From a bacterium (GTDB lineage Bacteria > Desulfobacterota > Binatia > HRBIN30 > CADEER01), in contig JAHBUY010000008.1 of assembly GCA_019637795.1 (NCBI GenBank), positions 248,001-312,000 of the forward strand: a stretch of 64,000 nt of DNA. Reading direction: 5' to 3'. The notes beneath the pieces are model-generated. The model was not told where the DNA came from, did not search any database, and saw only the letters and a program-made list of their open reading frames with translations. Made by a program: the position numbers and the translations under genes. This document shows, piece by piece, positions 58,206 to 64,000 of the stretch (positions within the stretch are counted from its first letter, which is position 1; each line of letters begins with the position of its first letter).

Positions 58206-60131
58206 ATGGCTACGGACGCCGCGGAGCCCGACGTGGGGGCGCCGAGCAGAAGCCTCGAGGACAAGCTGGAGGCGCTACCGGCGCGGCCCGGCGTCTACCT
58301 GCTGAAGGATCGCCACGGCAAGGTGATGTACGTCGGCAAGGCGCGCAGCCTGCGGGCCCGCGTGCGCACCTACTTCCGCGGCGGCGACGAGCGCTCGCAG
58401 GTCGCGTTCCTGATGCAGCGGGTGGGCGATTTCGAAAGCCTGCTCACCGCCACCGAAAAAGAGGCGCTGATCCTCGAGAACAACCTGATCAAACAGTACA
58501 AGCCGCGCTACAACATCCGCCTCAAGGACGACAAATCGTACGTCAGCGTGAAGGTGACGGTGCAGGAGCCGTGGCCGCGGGTCATCGTCACCCGCAAGAT
58601 CCTCAAGGACGGCAGCAGGTACTTCGGCCCGTACCATTCGGCGATCAGCGTCCGCGAGACCATCGACACGCTGCGCAAGACGATCCCCCTCCGCACCTGT
58701 TCCGACGCGGTGTTCCGCAACCGCTCGCGCCCGTGTCTGGAATACCAGATCCGCCGCTGCCTCGGGCCGTGCTGCCTGCCGGTCGACCGCGCCGAATACG
58801 AGGCGCACCTGCGCGAGGCGATGCTGCTGCTGGGCGGCAGGCGCGTCGAGCTGGTCGGAGCGCTGCGCCGCGAGATGGTCGCGGCGGCCGAGGCCGAGCG
58901 GTTCGAGGAAGCGGCGCGGCTGCGCGATCGCCTGCGGGCCATCGAGAAGACGCAGGAGCGCCAACAGGCGGTGGCGCACGGCGGCGGCGATCAGGACATT
59001 TTCGGTTTCTACCGCGAGGGCGGCTTCATCGAAGCGCAGGTGCTGTTCGTCCGCCAGGGCAAGCTCACCGGCAACCAGGCCTACCACCTCGAGGACTTCG
59101 AGCTGCCGGACGAGGAGGTGGTGCGCGCGCTGGTGACCCAGTTCTACCAGGGGGAGCGCTACGTGCCGGACGAGATCCTGCTGCCGATCGAGCTCGAGGA
59201 TGAAGCGGTGCGCGCCGAGTATCTGAGCGACCGCAAGGGGCGCCGGGTCGAGATCCTCCGACCGCAGCGCGGCGATCGCGTCCGCTTGCTCGAGATGGCC
59301 CGCGACAATGCCGCCCAGAGCTTCCGCGAGCGCCAGGACGGCGAGCGCCAGTACGAGCGCATCAGCGAGGAGCTGCGGTGCAAGCTGCACCTGCGCAACG
59401 CCCCGAAGCGCATCGAGTGCGTCGACATCTCCACCTTCCAGGGGGGGATGGCCGTCGGCTCGGTGGTCGCCTTCGACGAGGGCCAGCCGGACACGAGCGG
59501 CTACCGCCGGTTCCGCATCAAGACAGTCAGCGGCCAGGACGACTTCGCGATGATGTTCGAGGTCCTGCGCCGCCGTTTGACGCGCGCCAGGCGGGAGGGC
59601 GTGTTCCCCGACCTGCTCGTCGTCGACGGCGGCAAGGGCCAGCTCAACGTCGCGATCGAGGTGCTGCGCGAGCTCGAGATCGAGCAGGTCGACGTCGCCG
59701 GTCTGGCGAAGATGCGCGTCGTCCGCGCCGCGCGCGAGACCGAGGTCGAGCGCAGCGACGAGCGGGTCTTCCTCCCCGGCCGCGTCAATCCGGTGGTGCT
59801 GCGCCGCAATTCGAACGCGCTCTTCCTGCTGCAACGCCTGCGCGACGAGGCGCACCGCTTCGCCATCACCTACCACCGGGCGCTGCGCGGCAAGGAGCGC
59901 CTGCGGTCGGTGCTCGACGCCATCCCCGGGGTCGGCGCCGAGCGCCGCCGCCGCCTGCTGCGCGCCTTCGGCAGCGTCAAGCGAATGCGCGAGGCCACCG
60001 TGGACGAGTTGGCGGCGGTGCCGGGCATATCGCCGGCGTTGGCGCGCGCGGTGCGGGAGGCGCTGGACCGCCTGCCGCCGCGGCGCGACGTGTTGAAGCT
60101 CAGTGATTTTGTCCGCCTAACTGCTCAGTGA
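58206..60131 (+). CDS. uvrC: Excinuclease ABC subunit C, C-terminal tail replaced by IS sequence
   Basis: A 641 aa UvrC. The N-terminal GIY-YIG nuclease has PARPGVYLLKD and VMYVGKARSLRARV. The UVR motif (about 205-240) is followed by the RNase H-like nuclease domain with ECVDISTFQGGMAVGSVV and DLLVVDGGKGQLN. The tandem helix-hairpin-helix is VLDAIPGVGAERRRRLL...AAVPGISPALARAV. All catalytic domains are complete. The last 13 codons (from 60091) belong to the ISNCY-type element. Precise excision would extend the frame to a TGA at 61665-61667, a 674 aa protein. Confidence 0.95.
   Translation: MATDAAEPDVGAPSRSLEDKLEALPARPGVYLLKDRHGKVMYVGKARSLRARVRTYFRGGDERSQVAFLMQRVGDFESLLTATEKEALILENNLIKQYKPRYNIRLKDDKSYVSVKVTVQEPWPRVIVTRKILKDGSRYFGPYHSAISVRETIDTLRKTIPLRTCSDAVFRNRSRPCLEYQIRRCLGPCCLPVDRAEYEAHLREAMLLLGGRRVELVGALRREMVAAAEAERFEEAARLRDRLRAIEKTQERQQAVAHGGGDQDIFGFYREGGFIEAQVLFVRQGKLTGNQAYHLEDFELPDEEVVRALVTQFYQGERYVPDEILLPIELEDEAVRAEYLSDRKGRRVEILRPQRGDRVRLLEMARDNAAQSFRERQDGERQYERISEELRCKLHLRNAPKRIECVDISTFQGGMAVGSVVAFDEGQPDTSGYRRFRIKTVSGQDDFAMMFEVLRRRLTRARREGVFPDLLVVDGGKGQLNVAIEVLRELEIEQVDVAGLAKMRVVRAARETEVERSDERVFLPGRVNPVVLRRNSNALFLLQRLRDEAHRFAITYHRALRGKERLRSVLDAIPGVGAERRRRLLRAFGSVKRMREATVDELAAVPGISPALARAVREALDRLPPRRDVLKLSDFVRLTAQ
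60075..60090. repeat. Left 16-bp target duplication of the ISNCY-type element
   Basis: CCGCCGCGGCGCGACG, repeated exactly at 61512-61527. Long duplications are characteristic of IS1202-related elements. Confidence 0.85.
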
Positions 60132-61511
60132 AAATGTCCGCCCCTCCGCGGCAAAGAAGGAGGGATGGAGAGGATGAGCAAGCGGCAATGGAAGCGGCTG
60201 GACGCCGTGGAGCGGATCGAGCGAGGGGCGCTGACGGTGGGAGAAGCGGCGGAGGTGCTGGGACTGTCGAAGCGGCAGGTGCGACGGCTGCGGCGGGCGG
60301 TGGGGCGGCGTGGGGCGAAAGGAGTGCAGCACGGGAACACGGGGCGGGCGCCGAAGCACCGCTTGGGGGAAGCGGTGCGGGAGCAGATCCTGGAGCTGCG
60401 GCGCAAGAAGTACGACGGGTTCAACGACCAGCACTTCACCGAGAAGCTGGGGGACGTGGAAGGGGTCAAGGTCTCTCGGGCCAGCGTGCAGCGGCTGCTG
60501 CGCGCGGCGGGCATCGGGCCGCCGCGCCGGCGGCGCGCCCCGAAACACCGCCGGCGCAGAGACCGCAAACCGCAGGCGGGGTTGATGATCCTCTGGGACG
60601 GCAGCCGACACGAGTGGCTCGAGGGGCGCGGGCCGATGCTGTGCCTGATGGGAGCGATCGATGACGCGACCGGCGAGCTGCTGCCTGGGGCGTCGTTCGT
60701 GGAGCAGGAGTGCGCGGCAGGGTACCTGCGGGTGCTGCGAGCGATCGCGGAGGCGAAAGGACTTCCGTACAGCGCCTACATGGATCGGCACGGGAGCCTG
60801 AAGCGCAACGACGCGCACTGGACGCTGGAAGAGGAGTTACGCGGGGTCCAAGACCCGACGCAGGTGGGCCGGGCGCTCGCGGCCTTGGAGATTGAGGTGA
60901 TCTACGCGCTGTCGCCGCAGGCGAAGGGCCGAGTGGAGCGGCTGTGGGGCACGCTGCAGGATCGGTTGGTCTCCGAGCTCCGGTTGGTGGGGGCCACGAC
61001 CGTGGAGGAGGCCAATGCCGTGCTGGAGGCCTTTCGGGCGGAGCACAACCAGCGGTTTGCCATTCCCCCGGCCGAGGCCACCCCGGCGTGGCGGCCGGTG
61101 CGACGGGGGACCGATCTGAGCCGGATCTGCAGCTTCCAGTACGAGGCGACCGTGCTGAACGACAACACCGTGCGGATCGGCGGCCTGGTCCTCGACATCC
61201 CGCCCGGCCCGCGCAAGCGCAGCTATGCGGGGACGCGCGTCGAGGTGCGCCAGCTCCTCGACGGCAGCTGGCGCGTCTACGGCGGCGACACGGTGATCGC
61301 CACGGCCGCCGCCACCTCGCCCGGCGCCCTCCGCACGCTCAAGCGCCGGCGGCGGCGGCCGCCGAGCGCCGCCTCGGTGGGGAAAACTCCAGTCGCCCTG
61401 CGGGCTCCTTCCGTTTCCCCCACCGACATGATCCCGTCACCACCACGATGAACCCCGGGGGGACGGAATCACTGAGCAGTTGAGGGCGGACAGAATCACT
61501 GAGCAGCGACA
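60091..61511 (+). mobile_element. ISNCY/IS1202-type insertion sequence, 1421 bp
   Basis: The ends start TGTTGAAGCTCAGTG and, on the opposite strand, TGTCGCTGCTCAGTG; terminal inverted repeats of about 27 bp end in TGTCCGCC. Each end carries a second, directly repeated copy of the CTCAGTGA...GTCC unit (60099-60117 and 60124-60142; 61503-61485 and 61476-61459 on the minus strand). Flanked by a 16-bp duplication and encodes one complete transposase. Inserted in the tail of uvrC in the same orientation. Confidence 0.92.
60174..61451 (+). CDS. ISNCY-family transposase
   Basis: A 425 aa DDE transposase. The N-terminal HTH (LTVGEAAEVLGLSKRQVRRL) is followed by an integrase core with aspartates in ILWDGSRHEWLEGRG and YMDRHGSLKRND and the glutamate in SPQAKGRVERLWGTLQDRL. 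The C-terminal NDNTVRIGGLVLDIP region is also typical. ATG 60174 is 10 nt after AAGGAGG; ATG 60165 is too close to that site. Confidence 0.94.
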   Translation: MSKRQWKRLDAVERIERGALTVGEAAEVLGLSKRQVRRLRRAVGRRGAKGVQHGNTGRAPKHRLGEAVREQILELRRKKYDGFNDQHFTEKLGDVEGVKVSRASVQRLLRAAGIGPPRRRRAPKHRRRRDRKPQAGLMILWDGSRHEWLEGRGPMLCLMGAIDDATGELLPGASFVEQECAAGYLRVLRAIAEAKGLPYSAYMDRHGSLKRNDAHWTLEEELRGVQDPTQVGRALAALEIEVIYALSPQAKGRVERLWGTLQDRLVSELRLVGATTVEEANAVLEAFRAEHNQRFAIPPAEATPAWRPVRRGTDLSRICSFQYEATVLNDNTVRIGGLVLDIPPGPRKRSYAGTRVEVRQLLDGSWRVYGGDTVIATAAATSPGALRTLKRRRRRPPSAASVGKTPVALRAPSVSPTDMIPSPPR

Positions 61512-61527
61512 CCGCCGCGGCGCGACG
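61512..61527. repeat. Right 16-bp target duplication of the ISNCY-type element
   Basis: CCGCCGCGGCGCGACG, identical to 60075-60090. Confidence 0.85.
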
Positions 61528-61667
61528 TTGACACGCGGCGGGGGAGGCTGGTAGCCGTGCCCTTGGAGGGCGTGGCGGTGGCGGACGAGGAGCCGCAACA
61601 ACGGGCAGGCGATGCGGCGGGCGCCGACAGCGGCGTTGACTCATCGGAACCCGGGGACTATGCGTGA
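61528..61667 (+). pseudogene. Displaced 3' tail of uvrC
   Basis: Reading on from codon 629 of uvrC after removal of the IS and one duplication, this segment stays open for 46 codons. It is an acidic tail rich in Ala/Asp/Glu, and it stops at TGA 61665-61667. An intrinsic terminator follows within 5 bp, which supports this as the original gene end. It holds no conserved domain. Confidence 0.6.
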
Positions 61668-61671
61668 CCAG

Positions 61672-61704
61672 AGCGGGGCGACGGCCAGCCCCGCTTTTTG
61701 TTTT
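61672..61704 (+). terminator. Intrinsic terminator of original uvrC
   Basis: Stem AGCGGGGC (61672-61679) / GCCCCGCT (61688-61695) followed by TTTTTGTTTT. It begins 5 nt after the displaced uvrC stop codon and ends about 10 nt before the next start codon. Confidence 0.7.
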
Positions 61705-61714
61705 GGGACCGACG

Positions 61715-62902
61715 ATGCACCCCACCTTCAAGGAGATGATGAACGAGGTGGTGGAGTACGGGAGCTGCTGCGAATGCGGCTCCTGCGTTCTGGTCTGCCC
61801 GCACAACGTCATCGACTACATCGCCGGTAAGCCAAAGCAGGTCGCCAAGGCCAGCGCCGCCTTCGACTACTGCGGCATGAGCGAGGGCATCGGCTGCGAC
61901 GTCTGCGCGCAGGTCTGTCCGCGCCTCGGCCGCCGCGAGCATCACCTCGGCGAGCAGGTGCTGGGCGACCTCGACCAGCTCTATCGTGGCGCGTTCGGCG
62001 CCTACCGCCGCGTCGTCGCGGCACGCAGCATCGATGCGCGCATCCGCGCGCGCGGTGAGGACGGCGGCGTGGTCACCGGCTTGCTCGCCTGGCTGCGACG
62101 CAGCGACGAGATCGACGGCGCCGTGGTGTCGACGATCGATCCGGCCGGTCCGCCCTGCGCGCCGGTGCCGCGGGCGGTGACGACGGTCGAGGAGATCGTC
62201 GCCAGCGCGGGCTCCTGGTACACCTACTGCCCGAACAACCTGGCGCTCGAGGAGGCGGAGAAGCTCGGTCTGCAGCGCGTCGCCTTCGTTGGCGTCCCGT
62301 GCCAGATCACGCCCGTGCGCAAGATGCAGACCGTCGACACCGCCTTCCTGGACAACGGGCGGAAGAAGGAAAAGCACATCGAGCGCCAGACCAGGTTCCT
62401 GCGCGGCTTCGGCGAGCGCGTTGCCCTGACCATCGGCCTGCTGTGCAGCGAGGTCTTCACCTTCGACGGCCTCATGCGCGACGTCATCGAGGGCCAGCTC
62501 GGCATCAGCCTGTCCGACGTGACCAAGTTCAACGTGAAGGGGAAGGTGCTGGTCGACACCCGCGACGGACGCCGGGTCGAGATTCCGCTCAAGCAGGCGC
62601 AGGAATATGCGCGGCCGGAGTGCCATCACTGCGGCGACTTCTCCGCCGAGCTGGCGGACATCTCGTGCGGCGGGGTCGCCGCGACCGACTGGACGATCGT
62701 CGTCCTGCGCACCGCGCGCGGCGAGGCGCTGTTCGATCGCGCCGCCGCGGACGGCATCTTCGAGGTCCGCTCGATGAGCGAATTCGAGACCTCGATGCGC
62801 GTGTTGCTCCGCCTGGCGCGCAAGCAGCGCCAGCGCGTGCCCACGCCTCCGGGGCGCATGGAGACCTTCGTGCGACCCGCCGGGTTCACCAACCCGCACT
62901 GA
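61715..62902 (+). CDS. Coenzyme F420 hydrogenase/dehydrogenase beta-subunit-family protein
   Basis: A 395 aa FrhB-like flavo-iron-sulfur protein. The N-terminal ferredoxin-like clusters are CCECGSCVLVCP and GCDVCAQVCP. The FrhB core has GVVTGLLAWL, VAFVGVPCQITPVRKM, LLCSEVFTF, KFNVKGK and the later CHHCGDFSAELADISCGG. Such proteins use FAD and Fe-S clusters for F420, ferredoxin or glutamate-synthase-type electron transfer. No partner hydrogenase is adjacent. ATG 61715 matches family starts; GTG 61664 would overlap the original uvrC stop but would translate through the terminator hairpin. Confidence 0.85.
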   Translation: MHPTFKEMMNEVVEYGSCCECGSCVLVCPHNVIDYIAGKPKQVAKASAAFDYCGMSEGIGCDVCAQVCPRLGRREHHLGEQVLGDLDQLYRGAFGAYRRVVAARSIDARIRARGEDGGVVTGLLAWLRRSDEIDGAVVSTIDPAGPPCAPVPRAVTTVEEIVASAGSWYTYCPNNLALEEAEKLGLQRVAFVGVPCQITPVRKMQTVDTAFLDNGRKKEKHIERQTRFLRGFGERVALTIGLLCSEVFTFDGLMRDVIEGQLGISLSDVTKFNVKGKVLVDTRDGRRVEIPLKQAQEYARPECHHCGDFSAELADISCGGVAATDWTIVVLRTARGEALFDRAAADGIFEVRSMSEFETSMRVLLRLARKQRQRVPTPPGRMETFVRPAGFTNPH

Positions 62903-62905
62903 GCC

Positions 62906-64000
62906 ATGCCTCCGCAGCGTGCGACAGTGACCGAATCACGTCTCGTTCGTCTGCCCAGCTCGTCGTTCGAGCGCCTGGTCGAGAGCTCGCCCGACATCGT
63001 CGTCGCCGTCGACCGCAACGGCACGGTCATCTACTACAACGACGGTGCCGAGAAGGGCCTCGGCTACACGGCCGCCGAGATTCTCGGCGACAACGTCGGC
63101 CGCCTCTATCCGTCGATGCAGGAAGCGCACCGGGTGATGGTCGCGATGCGCAACGACGATTCGGGCGGCCCCGGCAAGGTGAAGAACTTCGAGACCACCT
63201 TCGTCACTCGCTCCGGCGAGCAGTTGCCGGTCGCCATCTCGGGCTCGATCCTCTACGACGACAACGGCCTCGAGATCGGCTCGATCGGGTTCGCCAAGGA
63301 CATCCGCGAGATCCGCCAGCGCGACCGCCTGGCGACGCTCGGCGAGGTGGCGGTGGCGCTCTGCCACGAGATCAACAGCCCGCTCGAGGTGATCCTCAAC
63401 GACACCGAATTGCTGAGCGCCTTCGTCCGCCGCAAGGCGACCGACGAGGAGGCGGTGATCGAGGAGGAACGCGTCGACGCCGTGCGCCGCGAGGTGCTGA
63501 AGATCCAGGAGATCGTCAACCGCCTGGTGGAGATGGCGCGCGAGGGCCAGTACGGGACGCGCGACTATCTGGTCGGGCAGCAGATGACCGACGTGTCGCG
63601 CCCGGCGCCCAAGCCCGGGCCGCGGCGCAGCCACGGCGGCCTGGAGGGGCTACGCGTGATGGTGGTCGACGACGACCTCGGCGTCTGCCGCTCCCTGCGC
63701 GACGTCCTGCTCGCCGAAGGCTGCGAGGTGCTGGTGGCCAGCGACGGGCTGCGGGCGCTCGAGATTCTCAATCGCACCTCGGTCGACATCATCGTGAGCG
63801 ACGTCGTCATGCCCGACCTCGACGGCTACGACCTGTTCATGGAGGTCAAGCGCCGGGGCACGACCCCGGTGATCCTGATGACCGGCTACTACTACGACCG
63901 CGACCACGTCATTAAGCGCAGCCGCCTCGAGGGCCTCGAGAGCGTGATCTTCAAGAAGCCGATCGATCCGGCTCGCCTGAAGGCGATGATTCGGACGCTG
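62906..64000 (+). CDS. PAS - histidine phosphotransfer (DHp) - receiver protein, cut by window end
   Basis: The frame is open for 365 codons to the end of the window. A PAS domain (about 20-135, SPDIVVAVDRNGTVIYYNDG) is followed by a HisKA-like dimerisation helix with LGEVAVALCHEINSPLEVIL (phospho-acceptor His in CHEINSP). Then a receiver domain (about 250-365) has MVVDDD, phospho-acceptor Asp in IIVSDVVMPDLDGYD, the MTGYY threonine and FKKP lysine. No HATPase domain lies between. It starts 3 bp after the FrhB-like stop, so both are probably cotranscribed. Confidence 0.85.
   Translation, partial: MPPQRATVTESRLVRLPSSSFERLVESSPDIVVAVDRNGTVIYYNDGAEKGLGYTAAEILGDNVGRLYPSMQEAHRVMVAMRNDDSGGPGKVKNFETTFVTRSGEQLPVAISGSILYDDNGLEIGSIGFAKDIREIRQRDRLATLGEVAVALCHEINSPLEVILNDTELLSAFVRRKATDEEAVIEEERVDAVRREVLKIQEIVNRLVEMAREGQYGTRDYLVGQQMTDVSRPAPKPGPRRSHGGLEGLRVMVVDDDLGVCRSLRDVLLAEGCEVLVASDGLRALEILNRTSVDIIVSDVVMPDLDGYDLFMEVKRRGTTPVILMTGYYYDRDHVIKRSRLEGLESVIFKKPIDPARLKAMIRTL

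Noticed and set aside
60098..60131. uvrC C-terminus LKLSDFVRLTAQ as a conserved feature
   Set aside because: These codons lie inside the ISNCY terminal repeats and are an accident of the insertion.
61664..61714. Upstream GTG start of the FrhB-like gene at 61664
   Set aside because: It would overlap the original uvrC stop attractively, but the added residues are encoded by the terminator hairpin and are not seen at family N-termini.

Overview
This is a GC-rich (about 70 percent), gene-dense bacterial chromosome segment from a Gram-negative, diderm organism. Outer-membrane-type lipoproteins, a DUF1329 protein, SecDF-YajC, CtpA and two Braun-lipoprotein-like genes all point that way. A secreted protein carrying the CGN...CDDGN...GDGC cysteine-rich repeat and another with dockerin-like EF-hand segments suggest a deltaproteobacteria-like lineage (Myxococcota, Desulfobacterota or Binatota type). 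No rRNA or tRNA was found to fix this, so the taxonomy is inference.

Layout. 1-3.3 kb: an ECF-type vitamin/metal importer (S component, fused double ATPase, T component). 3.3-5.8 kb: long-chain polyprenyl diphosphate synthase, then a DUF971-Mrp iron-sulfur carrier pair. 6.2-12.3 kb: a tightly overlapping run (CDP-alcohol phosphatidyltransferase, small membrane protein, UPF0104-type membrane protein, CoaBC, family 4 uracil-DNA glycosylase, NfeD protease, slipin). 12.6-19.5 kb: queA-tgt-yajC-secD-secF-recJ. 19.6-24 kb: a small HTH protein, a PmtA-like methyltransferase, an unknown protein, CtpA and a YibQ-like protein. 24-27.2 kb: xseA-xseB-ispA-tlyA. 27.3-30.1 kb: rpoZ, dnaJ, cbpM-like, rpoH. 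30.2-34.2 kb: a ThDP enzyme, a CinA N-domain protein, two envelope proteins, EngB. 34.3-41.8 kb: a DUF1329 protein, murI, an exceptionally large SecA and argJ. 42-47.2 kb: a secreted multidomain (c-type-cytochrome-like, copper-monooxygenase-like, EF-hand) gene split by an IS256-family element, its cysteine-rich partner, and a DsbA-like lipoprotein. 47.4-50.6 kb: rsmD-coaD and two coupled zinc alcohol dehydrogenases. 50.6-54.7 kb: two alanine-zipper lipoproteins, a TPR protein, a membrane-anchored GH63-like hydrolase. 54.8-58.1 kb: an MFS transporter, a PuuD-like membrane protein, an AI-2E family protein. 58.2-64 kb: uvrC with its tail replaced by an ISNCY/IS1202-type element, an F420-hydrogenase-beta-like flavo-iron-sulfur protein, and a PAS-DHp-receiver protein cut by the window end.

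Most of the window is housekeeping DNA. Many neighbouring genes overlap by 4 bp (ATGA/GTGA), which implies translational coupling. The most unusual items are: SecA (1254 aa) with two predicted N-terminal membrane segments and a roughly 235-residue tyrosine-heptad insertion in the second nucleotide-binding domain; two tandem Lpp-like lipoproteins; and two IS insertions whose boundaries, target duplications and pre-insertion reading frames can be reconstructed to the base. No CRISPR array, phage, integron or defence island was seen.
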